This document shows, in pieces, positions 13,344 through 26,121 of a DNA stretch of 64,000 nt. A model generated the notes under the pieces. That model saw only the letters and a list, made by a program, of their open reading frames with translations. It ran no database searches and was not told the origin of the DNA. Numbering within the stretch: position 1 is the stretch's first letter; each line of letters begins with the position of its first letter. The stretch comes from Dryococelus australis. Its lineage: Eukaryota; Arthropoda; Insecta; Phasmatodea; Phasmatidae. The stretch is taken from positions 234,103,178 to 234,167,177 of the forward strand of contig CM057009.1 in NCBI GenBank assembly GCA_029891345.1. The letters run 5' to 3'. The translations under genes were made by a program, and so were the position numbers.

Positions 13344-13790
13344 GGTATTAGTTACAAATGTGGAAAACTAACCGGTGTGGCAGATAACGACATTTCACAA
13401 GAAGCGAAGAATGCTGTCGCATGAGTGTTATCATCAGCTTTCGGCAGTTTCAAACAAATTGTTGCGCTCTTACCAGTGAAAAATCCCCCAGGCTCTGAGT
13501 TAGGTCAAACATCTTGAACATGGTGGAAGCATGTGGCTTGAATGTAGTAGCAGTCATTACTGACAACGGTAAAAAATACATTTTGTTTAATATTTTCGCA
13601 GCAGATTCGCCAAGAAAACATTTTATATACTTATCACATCACAAGGTAGTCTTGACTTATGACAGTGTTCTTTGTTTCAAAAATAAGAAAAACTGGACTA
13701 ATCTCAAAGCTCTCGAGAAAATATTGTATTTCCTCCCTTTAATGCAGGCAAAGGCAAACTGCTCCTTCAAGCAAAGTTCAAAGATATAAT
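13344..13790 (+). pseudogene. P-element / THAP9-like transposase fragment
   Basis: One frame from 13344 reads through a Gly/Lys-rich strand, a stop at about 13413, and then SSAFGSFKQIVALLPVKN. This is a strongly characteristic block of P-element and THAP9-type transposases. After a frame change near 13510, the frame 13514-13789 continues with VEACGLNVVAVITDN and then a SPRKHF...YDSVLCFKNKKNWTN stretch, which corresponds to the family segment normally reading like a His-Leu-Leu-Lys-x2-Arg-Asn-Asn-Trp core. These enzymes cut and paste DNA by an RNase H-like fold with a GTP-binding insertion. Only about 150 codons of some 600-900 remain, with two internal stops and a frameshift, so this is an inactive relic. 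The THAP exons at 27.5 and 29.3 kb may come from related elements. Confidence 0.75.
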
Positions 13791-14274
13791 TGACCTGCTG
13801 GTATAAATAAGAATATAATTATTGGTAAAAACAGCGCCACAACTAAATTTTAAAACATTCTGTCCAACTAGTATGTAAAGGCAAAATGTTCAGTTAGATG
13901 AAACAATTTTTACAGTTATCAAATCTTGCAAACATTTTTCTTAGTTTTTACTAAGAAAAATGTTTCTGAGAGAACAACCCAGTTTATAGACATAATAAAA
14001 TAGTGGTGGAATACTGTAAACATGAAATGCTCTCTCATATATATTCTGAAGAAAAGCAATCTTGCACCTTTACAAGCATAACTGATGAAAGAATAATATT
14101 TTTGCTGCAATTAGCATCTTGACTGGAAAATTGGAAGTCACTGTCTTTGAAGTCAGATTGTTTTACTGCTGATATACAAAAATCTTTACACCACAGTACA
14201 GTAGTTCTAGTGGAATTCATTCAATATTCGTTTCATCATTTAGGGATTGTACATTCTCACAAGAAAGGTACAGG
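13791..14274. other. AT-rich spacer
   Basis: There are short minus-strand open frames only, with translations that match nothing recognised. Nothing else was seen. Confidence 0.5.
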
Positions 14275-14632
14275 GTGACAATCTGTAAGCTCGACTGAGC
14301 CAAAACCGACACCTATCAGGAAGGAATCATAACATTTTAATGGAGTGGGTTGGAGAGGTTTGGGTGGCTTTTAACATCAGGGTCTTGAGAGCTGATGAGG
14401 TTGAAGCAAGGTGAGTGTGAAGCAGCCAGAATATAGTCCGGGACAATTAGTTGGGAACAAATAGTTGGGAAGAATATAGTCCGGGACAATTCCCAAATGG
14501 GAAAATCCGCCGACCCGCAGCATCGCCCGGCACAATTCCCACATGCAAATATCCAGGAGCGACCTTGCTGGGAATTGAACCTCGTTCACTATGAAGAAAG
14601 TGAGCGTTCTAGCAGTTGTGCCACCGTGGCAC
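14275..14632 (-). repeat. tRNA-derived SINE
   Basis: Read on the minus strand, the head has an A box (TGGCACAACTG, complement of 14613-14623) that fits the polymerase III consensus. About 31 bases further on is a B box (GAGGTTCAATTCC, complement of about 14571-14583). That is the internal promoter layout of a tRNA gene. The tRNA-unrelated body follows toward lower coordinates. It contains a direct duplication of AGAATATAGTCCGGGACAATT at 14428-14448 and 14471-14491. A 48-base piece of the body recurs at 55919-55966 with about five differences, which shows the sequence is dispersed. The far end near 14275 is approximate and no target duplication was confirmed. Confidence 0.7.
14571..14623 (-). 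promoter_or_regulatory. RNA polymerase III internal promoter (A and B boxes) of the SINE
   Basis: A box is the complement of 14613-14623 and B box the complement of 14571-14583. The spacing and order match a tRNA-type type 2 promoter driving transcription toward lower coordinates. Confidence 0.65.
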
Positions 14633-14640
14633 CATCACAT

Positions 14641-16884
14641 TTTAGTGCCGCAGTTAATCGAGTTGGAGAAAAACTTTCATGTCAGAAGTCTCTTGGGGCT
14701 ACATTTTTTCTGATATGGTCATGCAAAATTTAATTTTGATGTGTTCAAAGATGTATGTTATTCAGATACCAGCAGTCCATTTTGTTCCTCAAATGACACA
14801 ACTGAAAACTTACAAGACTTCCTCGATGCCAAACTGGGTAATGTCGAAGCAGAGCCTTCACTTTTGTATATTTTTGTTTATACTTCCCACATATTAGGTA
14901 TGCGTATGGTCTGTGGTTATTGTACTGAACTTTTGATTCATAATTTTACATACAATACAAATTTTAACGAACTTAAGAGATACAATATAAATTCTAACGA
15001 ACTTAAAAGAGGCGGTTAAGTTCCAGAAAACAAGACAAAGTTAACTCTGTGTGATAATAGTTAGGCAACACTTCGCAAAATCATTAGCATATCTGTACGT
15101 ATTGCATTATTGGTAGCATTAATTTCTGTTATGATATAATATTTGGACAAGTTGTGTGTAGTAACATGTTATTCAACTTAAGTATAATTAACTTTATTTA
15201 CTTGTAACTGCAGGAACTCGGTAAATAAATAATGTCAGCACTTTCTTAGCCTATTAAAAAAAAATAAATCAATTAACAACCAAATCCGGAAATGTAGACA
15301 GATGTACCATCTGTATTAAGTATCTTTTATATAACCTATATTATTAGTAAAACAGAAAATTACCCATATTAAAATAAGATTAGGAATGTAGAAAACTGCA
15401 ACCTGATTATTGTTCTCAGTCGGTATGAGACTATTTCATACCAAAATATAAACTTGAATAATTATCTTATTGGATACCGATACTATGTATCTATGACATT
15501 TTTACCCATGGTTATGATTGCCATATAGAAACCTTGTCAGAAATATTAAAAACCTTTGAAGCAATGGAAAATATTGAGGTTTTGTAGAACAGATAAGAAA
15601 TATATACGTGATTTACAACTAAAGTAAGCATAGCCGAAAGTTTGCTCAATGATTTATATACACTAATAACTTGTAATTTAAAGTGTAGCAGCTTTTGTAA
15701 CAATATCTCAGTTAGTTTTTGTGTACGGGCGAGTTGAATGATACTTAGCAATGGTGTGCCCGCCTAAGTGTGCTGTCTGGCTTGGACCCCAGCCTGCTCC
15801 CTTGGTGACGGTGCCTTGTTTAACACTCTGGCCTCCCACTAAACAAGGCAGTGGATGAAGATATTCATCATAATAGCTAATTTTTCATTTCTAGTCTATA
15901 ATACATCTATGAATAAAAAGGCACCACTACAATTTGTATAAATGGGGACCAACTGTGAATGAATTAAAGAACTATATGTATGTGAGTCTAGTATAAAAGG
16001 ATGGGAAAAGTTTGGGAATGGAAAAGGGGGGAGGGGGTGCACGCAAAAGAAACAGTTTTCTGCATGTTTTCTCACATATCACATTGATGTCAGGACTTCA
16101 GCTTCGAGGGAATCTAATCCTGAGCTGTCCTATATGCTGGAAGTAAAGTAAAAATCACAGCATAAAAAAGAAAAACTTATACCCTTATACCAGACATTTA
16201 ATTGGAGAAAAATACATGCACGTGTTAATTCAGAAATACAAAATCAATACATTAATCACAATACTTGTCCAGACTTGCGGAAGCTGTAGGCCTACCAAGT
16301 AACAATTTTACCTTCATCTCTCCAGCAGACCAGTCCAATAATGCAAGAGATAATTTTCTAACAGACCCATTACTACTTCTCTTCATATTCAAAATGTCAC
16401 GCCATTACAAGGGCTGACATCTATGCTGGATGTCGCAGACCTCCTGTACTACCCTTTTTCTTGAAAACGGTGCATCAATACTTTGTAGGCAAACCCTTAA
16501 GGATGAATTGAATGGGGAACTCTACATTGTCTACAATCTGCAGTAAACTAGAGGAAAGGAAAGTAACTTCAAAATCTGAAATGGGAAGTTGGTACAAAAT
16601 AGAGCTCGCGAAACTGAACATCTTTGGCCTGGAAGCTTTTATGGTAAGTTTTGCAGTTTTGAAAATATCAATATATTTTGTGTCTGGCACATCCTATTTT
16701 GCAATGTGCCATGCCACGCCAGTCCAAATGAGGCGAGCTGGAACTGTTGATGCTAGATAGCATTAATTGCATTTACCTTTTGTTTGTGCCATTCGTCTTG
16801 TCGAATAAGAGGCACTTTGGCAGTGTGTGCACTGTGAAAGGTTTTTAGCGTGGTTTTTACTTAGTTTTTGTTATTCATGCAGTA
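14641..16884. other. Non-coding stretch
   Basis: Largely AT-rich. A GC-richer block at 15725-15850 (ending in a lone ACAAGGCAGTGG-type hairpin partner of CACTAAACAAGGC) looks like a fragment of a dispersed repeat but was not classified. Open frames at 14679-15019, 15512-15751 and 16475-16760 match nothing recognised. Confidence 0.5.
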
Positions 16885-17875
16885 ATGTCGTATTCAAATG
16901 AAGAGGAATTTGACAAGTTTGTGGTATTTGGCAAATGTCACCAGAATTGCAGACAGAGCGCGTTTATGCAGGGAGGTATCAAGATCGTCCGCGCCAGTCA
17001 CAACATGTTTTTCAGCTATTGGAAGCACAGATTCGCAGTAGTGGACAGGTGCAACCGACCCGCAATCGTAACAATAAAGTCAGAAGACGAGTTAGAGATG
17101 ACAGAAGTGCAGATATTCTAACTGCAATAAATCTAGACCCACATCTTTCTACTCTAAGAATAGCACAGGATTCTGGGGTGAGCAGAAGTACCATTTAAAG
17201 AACCCTACATGATGGTGGTTTACATCCCTACCACATTCATGTCCATCAGTCATTAAGCAAACATGATTTTCAACAAGAATATTCTTCTGTAACTGGTTTT
17301 TAAATCAAAATCTGGACTGCCTGCCTATCGTATTGTGGATAGATGAGGCCACTTTAAAATATAATGGGGATGTAAATATCCACAATGCTCACTATTGGTC
17401 AGCAGAAAACGCTCATTGGTTACATCAGCATGACACCTAGCACATTTAGAGCCTACATACCTGTTGTGGGCTCATCCTTGATCAAGTTATTGGACATTAT
17501 TTTTTTGATGAACACTTCAATGTTGAGCGGTATTAGGAATTTCTGCAACACGCATTGCCTGAGACGCTAGCAACACGGTTGTTAATGTGACTGCAACAAG
17601 ATGGATGCTCGGCCTATTTTTTGTTGGTGGCCAGGCGTACTTTAAATCAGAGTTTCCCTTGTCGATGGAATGGGAGAGAGGGGCCCATGACTTGGCCACC
17701 ACAGTTGCCAGACTTAACCCCCTTGATTATTATTTTGGGGGATGCATTAAAGACACTGTGTCCTACAACGAGAGATAAAATGAAAGACAGAATTAGAGTA
17801 GCATGCCGGTTGCTGTCAGCTGCAGAAATACATCACGGTACACAGAGTGCATAACAACAGGCATGAATGTGCTTA
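16885..17875 (+). pseudogene. Tc1/mariner-type transposase relic (Mos1-like HTH plus DDD core)
   Basis: The start at 16885 opens a paired helix-turn-helix region of the type common in insect Tc1/mariner-like transposases: a Glu/Phe-rich first helix, then in the overlapping frame (from 16935) the Gln-Val-Gln-Pro linker and a second HTH ending DSGVSRSTI at 17198. The catalytic core then continues across three frames. It shows WIDEAT (first Asp, about 17338-17355), VNIHNAHYWS (17370-17400), QQDGCSAYF (second Asp, about 17592-17618) and LPDLTPLDYY (third acidic position as Asp, about 17705-17735). This cut-and-paste enzyme normally has about 340 residues, and the whole length is represented here. 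At least three frameshifts and several stops make it inactive. Terminal repeats were not located. Confidence 0.8.
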
Positions 17876-18720
17876 GAACAGGATGGAAACATTTTTAACA
17901 CCTATTACAGTGAACAGAAAACAAGCAAAATGTTCTTTTGTAATAATTTATAAAGAAAACATTATTTATAATGAATTTTTATACTGTCAAGTTGCACAAA
18001 TTGTATTTATCTCAAACTGTAAGTGTAAGCAAAAGTTTGTTTTCTTACTAGCCCTACAAGATTACAATGGTATTGTTATGTACAACATCTCTTCAGCGCC
18101 AAGAAGATTTTTGATATCATTTAATTGGCAGCACGAACCAAAAGACTTTTCAGACAACATATGTTCTGTTTTGAGAATCCTACTCAACAATTCTAATTAT
18201 GAACCATCTTCCCATTTGAAATTCTGAAGTTACCTTTGTTTCCTCTAGTTTATCACAGATTCTAGACATTGTAGTGTTCATCATTCAATTCGTCCTTAAG
18301 AGTTTGCCTACAAAACATTATATCTGAAAAGGTTTAGATGCACCATTTTCGAGAAAAATGGCTAGTTACCAGTGATATTCGAGAAAAGTTTTTGTTTAGA
18401 ATTTAAAATGTTAATAATATTTAAATCCTATCATTGTATCCGCAACTTTTTTCAGAAAAATTTTCCACTGCAGTTCGTTGGGTTGTGGATGTACATTATT
18501 TACTTCTGTACCAGTAAAGAAAATATCACCAACATAGATTCAAAATTGAGTTGGCGTTTTCATTTCATAATATTACATCTGCAAGAGAAAAAATTTCTGT
18601 CAATACTACATGTGTTTTTTTCCCCTTCCCTTAATAAGGAAATCATTGCATCTATGCCACTAGAAAGAGTTCTGAGGGCATAACACAACATAATGACTAT
18701 CGTACATCACCCAAGCACCA
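17876..18720. other. AT-rich spacer with short unclassified open frames
   Basis: Open frames at 17883-18227 (114 codons) and 18372-18683 (103 codons) are hydrophobic and Phe/Ile/Lys-rich, as expected from AT-rich DNA. No motif, signal or splice pattern supports them. Confidence 0.5.
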
Positions 18721-19545
18721 GCCATTAGGTCATTTTTTATGGGAACATCCCCTCGATGAGTAGGGGTTCATCAAGATACACCCAATTGCCGCTGTTAGTT
18801 TTAGGTTAGCACAACAGTTGGCAACACCGAAACCCACAAGTGTAAAACTCCCATGCACCTTCATCCACCCTGTCAACCATCTTGATGGCCTCGCACTCGG
18901 ACCACCTTAGTCCGGATGGGGTGCACAATCCTTAGGGCTCTTTCCCTCACTCCTGCTGACTCCCAGGTCAGTGCTGGAACAGTGTTGATGCTTAATGCCT
19001 TGACCCTTCTCAGGGTGATAGGAAATCCTCTGGGTTTTTACCCCACTTTGGAGCCAACCACTGCCATGAGACCGACCCAATGATTGACCACTGAAGTGAA
19101 CCTCTATGGGGCCAACCAATCGCTGGTGAAACTACTTAACTTCCATTGCTCTTTTGGGTTCCCCAACAAACAGTTCGATTGCTATCCCCTATGCAGGTCA
19201 TGACACAATACCACAGGGTCCAAAGGGTAAACATGAATGATGAGGGCACTGGCTTGGCTCCCAGCCAACAGGGAAACGAAGCCTAGCTGGCATAGTGCTG
19301 GTAGACATAGCTGTTCGACCACAACTGAGCAGCAGAAGTGGCAGCCCACCAATAAGACATAGGATGAGCCAGATGCGTTCCTCCCAGATTGGTCACAAAA
19401 CCTCGACGGGGTGTTTTAAAATCACTATGACCCATTTCAGGAATTCATTTGCTATATTCCTAACAAACTTAATATGGAAAGGAAAAGGCACCGGTGTTAG
19501 CTTTTGACACGGTCGAAGCGGACACATGGGGCACTGTAAAACAGG
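18721..19545. repeat. Unclassified GC-richer block, probably part of a dispersed repeat
   Basis: Base composition rises sharply compared with both flanks. Phrases such as GGACCACCTTAGTCCGGATG suggest a transposon untranslated region or a decayed retroelement. No reverse transcriptase, transposase, tRNA box or terminal repeat was recognised, so the class is unknown. Confidence 0.35.
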
Positions 19546-19978
19546 TTAAGACCAATGACAGGTCAACCACTGCTTGTCCACAACCCCATGGCATGCCAAC
19601 CACCCAACCATTTGAGGGGAGTGGGCCAAATAATACTGTGCCTCCTCCTTTGCCATTTCTTTGAATTTATTCACAATGTGAAACATGCCAAAATATAAAG
19701 AGCAAAAACATATTTTTGTTTGTGTAAAGTATATGCGTGTAGGTGACACAAAATGGCCAAAAATGCATCCGAACATATTTAAGGGGAAAAAAATATGTGA
19801 ACTTGGGGGGGGGGGGGGACCATAATGTGGAGAGAAAATTTGATTATGTAGTGTTATCTAGAAGTGTATATCGAGAAAAAAATGATCAAATTCTGTGTTG
19901 TACAAAAATACTGCAGTAAAGAGATTGTATCATGTTTTAAAGTATTGATTGTGAACAAAAGAAATAGTGTTCATAAAT

Positions 19979-20012
<34 letters not shown>

Positions 20013-22468
20013 TAAACTATAACTTAAAGTAAACAACTAGTTATGGAAAAATAAACATTTATAGGCACTCATTTGTGTAATCCCATGCCACAAAAATTGT
20101 AAGTACGTATTTAAAAAGCCTGAACTATATATGAAAATATTGATAATGGGGGACAAGTAAAAGCTCAAGTCCAAAAGCATCCTTATCAATGTGCTACCTT
20201 ATAGGACTGCACACATGTGCTAACCAATAGCCAAGCTTTGTACATGTGCATGTGTACATATTTCTGTATTGTTTTTTCAGGTCTGCACCTGCAACATGTC
20301 AGGTAACTGGAGTCAGCAACTATTATTGCATGGGAAGTAGAGTTATCATTTGCAGGCATATTCTTCATGTACATAACCACCAAAAACAAGGATTTCATTG
20401 GAAACTACTGGTAACTATAAGCTATTACTCTTACATAATATGAAGGTTCACACTCGAGTAGGTCTTCACAAAACACTGAAGTGAGTGAAATCAGTTCCAT
20501 GCAGGCCATTATGAAAATGTTTGTGCATGTTGAAAAAATACTCCATGTCTTTGTTCCTGGCAGGAATAACTTTCATCAGGTGAATATGAAAGAGAGCACA
20601 TTTTCCAAGCTCACAACAGACCATGAGGAGCTCTGCCTTGGTTCATACAGTTGGTGGAAAGTGCAAAAATTTCTATTGTTGCACAAAGGTACCATTGTCC
20701 CAGTAGCAGAATTTAATGATACAGTGACCAAGACTGCCATATTTATAAAAATTACATTGCAAAGTACACACACTTGGTCAATGTGAAGCAACCAAATGAA
20801 GGTAGTGAGATGCTCCGACTACAATCATGCCTCAGAACTCGAACTCTGACTTCCAAAAAGACTCAAATTCAATTGACTGCCTTCCTTGTGCACATTTTTC
20901 CTAGACGTTAAATGAACTTTACAGTCGAGTACATACAACTTATAACAGATGAAAAACATTTGCCGAAAATTAAATTAATAAGTTATCAATTTATCTTTTA
21001 CTCAATTTATCAGCCTGGCAATCCCCATCTCTTACCCCACTTGGATCCAAATTTTCTGGCCTCATTCACTAGACCTAGAGCATTTGGTGCAATTAAATAA
21101 ACAGTATGAAACCTCTTGTTGATTGGCACCTCTCATTCTGTGTGATAAAGCAGTCTGATATTAGCCAGCAAATCCATGTACTCATGGCCTCATCTGTAGC
21201 AAGACTGATGGGTTGCTTTGTGTTTTCCTGTACCCCTGCTGAGTACCTCTGTGAAATAATCATTAATGGAAGGATGCATAACATCATCTGCTTTGATTGC
21301 ACGAAAGGCAAAAACATTATTGGGAGTCTGTTTTATTATATCAGGATTTTTCTTGTTTGTAGCCACATGTCTGGGTTCTCTACGTACTCATGGGAATTGT
21401 AATAATCGGCTAATAGCATTATTATCTGATGAGGTGAAGTGTGTGGTCATAGTCACAATGGAATACTTTAATTCAACACCAATTAAGAAAAATGTTATCA
21501 TTACATCTTCTGGATCATAGAATGATAATGCAGAGACTAAAGTATCTTTATACATTTTATTTCCCTATTTATATTCCAAGTCCGGTATCAATGATGGGAG
21601 AATTTCACTGATAAATTCATGGGATGAGGTAGAAACAGCTGAATTTATGAGCTGTTATCTCAAAGCTATTACAATACTGGCTATTTAAATTACAACCCTA
21701 AGGCAAATGTATGCTATCATAGCCAGATTACTCTTGCAGCTCGGTATGACATACAGAACATTGGGGAAATTATAACTGTGTGGCCCCACCATGGACTGCA
21801 ATAACTGCTGCTACACAATACAGTATTTGGATGTCTGCCTTGGGCATCTCCGCATGTCACCAGACATCCATGCTACAATTATGTTGCTGAAAGCAAAAGC
21901 GAGATTCATTAGAGAAGAGGACATGCCATTTATTCCTCCAAACGCAATGTTCCACATACCATTACAGCAGCAGATGCCTGTGATGAGCAATCAGTGGCAG
22001 CCACAGTTATGGGCATCTGGATAAGATGCCATAATGATGCAGACAGCGACACAACATGTGTGGGGGGACAGATTGATGTGCCACATGTCTAAACTCCTAA
22101 GCAAGGGTATTTGATAAGTCTGTATGGTCAATAATCACCTCGTACACCAGATGTCTGTCCTCATGCTCGTTGGTGCAATGAGGCCATTGGCTTCTTGCAT
22201 GGCATTCAGCACATCCCTCCTCGACTTACTAATCTTACATTTACTTCACTGTGGTTGTATTTCTTCCATTGCAAGAGCCATTGATACAGCAGGATAATCC
22301 ACAATACCAATAGACAACAATACTCCTGCAGGCAAAGGCGTAAACTGTTCATTTGGTTTTCATGTTATTTGATGGGGCATGTTCACTCCATCTATGCACA
22401 CGAGCAGCGGGAAAACGCAATGCCACTACCTATCAGCGGCTCCCTGGCCACCACTTATAAACTGCTTA
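19546..22468. other. Non-coding stretch with simple repeats
   Basis: Contains a G run (about 19805-19818) and a (TA)n(CA)n microsatellite at about 19979-20012. Open frames at 20481-20786 and 21106-21520 match nothing firmly. At 21720-22020 the plus strand gives scattered phrases (such as LRMSPD) that faintly recall the C-terminal half of PIF/Harbinger transposases, but this was too weak to call. Confidence 0.45.
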
Positions 22469-22470
22469 TA

Positions 22471-23692
22471 GTGTCTTCTTTGGTGCACATACTTCACCAC
22501 TCAGCTGAACAACTAAGCACATAATTGTGGTACCCTGCTCTACGCACTCCCCAATGTGGGGTACTTTGCATGTGTCTATCTTGATGTTGCAAATTAACTT
22601 CAGTATTTACTTTCTTATTAATTCTGAGTCAAACATGAGGAATAGCCCTCAAATATTCAATTATGTGGTAATACTTCAAGATTCAGGAGAGAATTGCTAC
22701 TCCTGTAATGAAAGGCTATCTACAGTACTGGTCGGTAATCATTCACAGCTCTCACAACAGACAAGAAGTTCGCCATACAGTGCACCGTTAGCTGCATTCC
22801 CATAAAACACACGTCTCATGGTTCTCTAAGCCACAATTGAGAAGCTGCAACCATTCCTCTTCACCTATCCCTATCCTTATTCTATCTGAACTAAAGAAAA
22901 ACTTGCAAACTTCACACCTACACCTGCAAAATTTGGACACCTGTCCCACCCACCCCCCTGAGACCTGCTTCTGTAAAATGGCACCCTGAAATGTATGGTT
23001 TCTAAAATGTCAATTAATGGTCTGCATGGTAATGTTACTCAGTCATTCAGGCAACATGTCGGAAAGCACAATCGCTGAGGACATCATGTGTCAGTGTGCA
23101 ACAACAACATTTTCTCAACACGCTACATGTTATTGCCAGCGGAAACGTGTGTACAGTGTTTGTCATAACATCACCATTTTTAGGCCACTCACTGCAGTTA
23201 CAATACAATGCCACTATCCTATCTGCACAGTAAGCCATTTCAGACAGCACCACCCCTTACTGCACCTCTGTTGGTGGAATATCAATCAGAATGCAGCTGG
23301 CAGAATTACCACTCAGCTACCCCAACAGTTACCCCTCCTATGCATGCACAGGAAATGTTGGCTGTGTGCATGGTTTGAGATAGCACAAGGAACGTTGGCT
23401 GTGTGCATGGTTTGAGATATTGTGAAGAGGATCGGCTGACAACTGCACTGTGCACCTACATCAGTTCATCCACATTCATGTCAACACTGAGCGAAAACAT
23501 TGTTCCAGTTTAGTAACCAGACTGTGATACCCAAACTGTGCTGCAAGCTGACGTAAGACTTTTCTCTAATGATTTTCAAAAATTCCTTTGCCTGCCAATA
23601 CTGCTCCCTGCTGTGTGGGTCCAGATAGCCCCCACTAACCAGTGCCCAAAAAATGCCTGTAAGAGAATTGGATACACCATCATTTCCTGCCA
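22471..23692 (+). repeat. Outer inverted-repeat arm, left
   Basis: Pairs in reverse orientation with 32723-33859. Open frames on both arms translate alike (for example 22527-22805 plus and 33525-33776 minus share a QLSQQTRS...SAPLAAFP ending), but neither protein is recognised, so the likeness may simply reflect DNA homology. The left arm has a 37-base tandem duplication at 23346-23419 that is single in the right arm. Confidence 0.8.
23346..23419 (+). repeat. 37-bp tandem duplication inside the left arm only
   Basis: Two units, 23346-23382 and 23383-23419, share GTTGGCTGTGTGCATGG and the ending TTTGAGATA. The reverse-complement partner region near 33000-33035 holds a single unit, so the duplication arose after the two arms separated. 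Confidence 0.8.
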
Positions 23693-24497
23693 CACACAAT
23701 CAAAAACGACCCAGTGATATAAAACCTAAATGTCAACAATAATAGATTGAGGGGAGAAACAGGCTTGTTCTTGTTGATATCAAAACTTGTTTTCGAATTT
23801 ATGTAGCAATTCCAAAGTAGTCTGTTTCAAAATACGGAGTCGCATCTTAATTTATCATTAACTAGGTCCTGGAAAGGATGCTGTCTCCTCATGTACTGTC
23901 TTGGCCTATATAAAGCCCCAGTACATTGACCTTAATGTGATGTTATACACTCGGCGTGCCTAACCTAGCATAATTATAACCACCCTGACCTTGACATAGT
24001 CGCCGACTTAAGAGTGTCATGCATCAAACTCTGCAACAGCTATTGCGGTATATGTTTGCCAATCTGTCTTTGCAGCAAGTGAAAATACGAGTCTTGAACA
24101 GTGACTCAGTTATGAATAGTGCTACACACATCTGTGTAATCATTTTTATAAATACTTCATACCCAGGCCATTGCTTTTATAAGCAGCTAGTCACATTGCT
24201 GTTACCAACTGTGAACAGTAAACATGTATCAAACATCATTCTATGTCAACACCATGCCTGACTATCACCTCACTTTCACCAATACCTTTGGCTTCCATTT
24301 CACTCAGACCTGGAGATCATCTATGGAAAGCTCATGCCTGCACACAAATATGCCCAAGGTTTAACTAAGACATTAATGATTCTGATGGTTGAGATGTCGA
24401 TCCAGGTGGCCTTCATGTTCACACTGCAGCTTGCATTGGACTTAACCCCCTGCCATACATGCTTACTTCATCACCACGACTGCCACACATCTGGGAG
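23693..24497 (+). repeat. Inner inverted-repeat arm, left
   Basis: Pairs in reverse orientation with 25324-26105. Translations of the matching strands at 24019-24261 (plus) and 25533-25775 (minus) are both 80 residues long and differ at 11 positions, which gives an idea of the divergence. The protein is not recognised. Confidence 0.8.
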
Positions 24498-25323
24498 TGT
24501 CCTCCATGCTAGCTATCATTCAGACTCCAGGAAGCAAAGTGACACAGATTTGCATGAATTCACTTTTCTGGAGCTAGTTGGTGGTCTGTACAAAATCCCA
24601 ACAGGTGCAAACATCTAATAACCAAAATGCTAAAATTTACTAACATCACCAACATGGGCCTCACAAAACCACTAATGTGCTTACCTCACAAACACTGATG
24701 ACTCATATGTATAAATGTGAAGATAAGACAATGATGCACACGAACCCTGAGTGCACAATGAAGCAAAATTGTAGCGGAATTATGTTAACTCGCTCTTAGA
24801 AAAATTATGAAAACACAGTAAATGATCTAAATGGCCACAATATCAGACATGTTATGAAAAACACTGGGAAGGACAATATAAAATTAAGAAAATGTATAGA
24901 CCTTAAAACTAATGGAAATTATAATAAATGCACCCAAACTGTTAAAATGAAATGAAAAATGAACACTACAAAAACACATTTCACAGGCCAATTTATATTC
25001 AGGGTGTCAATGAGCAGGTGGGTCACTGCTGCATAGCACTATGAAATTGTAGAGAATGTAAACGGCTGGCGAAAATACATAATGTGGCACTGGTACACTC
25101 TCTGGTTATACACAGGATCTCTCTGGCTGCTGAGTGAACAAAAACATGTCCATGGAAGAGGTGGGCATGGCTGCTGCCTTCCCTTGTGCAGGGTGAATGG
25201 CACCACATGTCGGGGAGAGGGAGTTGTCCTACGGACCCTCCTTACAAGCCATGAGCGAGAGAGCGAGAGAGGTGCGCATGTGCACACATACATGCATGCG
25301 CACACACACCTCTATCTCACCTG
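24498..25323. other. Loop between the inner inverted arms
   Basis: About 0.83 kb without a recognised gene. It includes GAGA-type repeats at 25252-25272 and an alternating CA/TG tract at 25275-25310. The open frames at 25023-25408 follow this low-complexity sequence. Confidence 0.6.
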
Positions 25324-26105
25324 CTCCCAGATGTGTGGCAGTCGTGATGATGAAGTAGGCATGTATGACAGGGGGTTAAGTCCAGTGCAAGCTGCAGTGT
25401 ACACATGAAGGCCATCTGGGTCATCAGAATCATCAATGTCTTAGTTAAACCTTGGGCATATTTGTGTGCAGGCATGGGTTTTCCACAGATGATCTCCAGG
25501 TCTGAGAGTGTATTGGTGCAAGTGAGGTGTAGTCAGGCATGGTGTTGACAAAGAATGATGCTTGATACATGTTTACTGTTCACAGTTGGTAGCATCAATG
25601 TGACTAGGTGCCTATAAAAGCAATGGCCTGGGTATGAAGTGTTCATAAAAATGACTGCACAGATGTGTGTAGCACTATTGATAACTGAGCCACTGTTCAA
25701 GACTCGTATTTTCACTTGCTGCAAAGATAGATTGGTGAACATATACTGCAATAGCTGTTGCAGAGTTTGATGCATGACACTCTCTAAGTCGGCTACTATG
25801 TCACGGTCAGGGTAGTTTTAATTATGCTAGGTCAGGCACGCTGAGTGTATAACGTCACATTAAGGTCAATGTACTGAGGCTTTACCTAGGCCAAGACAGT
25901 ACACGAGGAGACAGCACCTGTTTCAGAACCTAGGTAATGAGAAATTTAAGATGCAGTTCCATATTTCGAAACAGACTACTTTGGAATTGCTACATAAAAT
26001 CAAAAACAAGTTTTGATAGCAACAGGAACAAGCCTGTTTCTCCCCTCAACCAATTATTGTTGATAAGTAGGTTTAATATCACTGGGTCGTTTTTGATTAT
26101 GTGTG
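25324..26105 (-). repeat. Inner inverted-repeat arm, right
   Basis: Reverse complement of 23693-24497. The match ends at 26105 in GATTATGTGTG, where the left arm has GATTGTGTGTGGCAGG uninterrupted, so the left arm acts as the undisturbed counterpart of this junction. Confidence 0.8.
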
Positions 26106-26121
26106 ATGATCCAATGGATCA

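Noticed and set aside
19979-20012. Possible regulatory TATA cluster
   Set aside because: Simple (TA)n(CA)n microsatellite.
21720-22040. Possible PIF/Harbinger transposase C-terminal half
   Set aside because: Only scattered short phrases match and frames shift within a few codons; it could not be told from chance.
22527-22805. Protein conserved between the two outer inverted arms
   Set aside because: The similarity is explained by DNA homology of the arms. There is no known domain.
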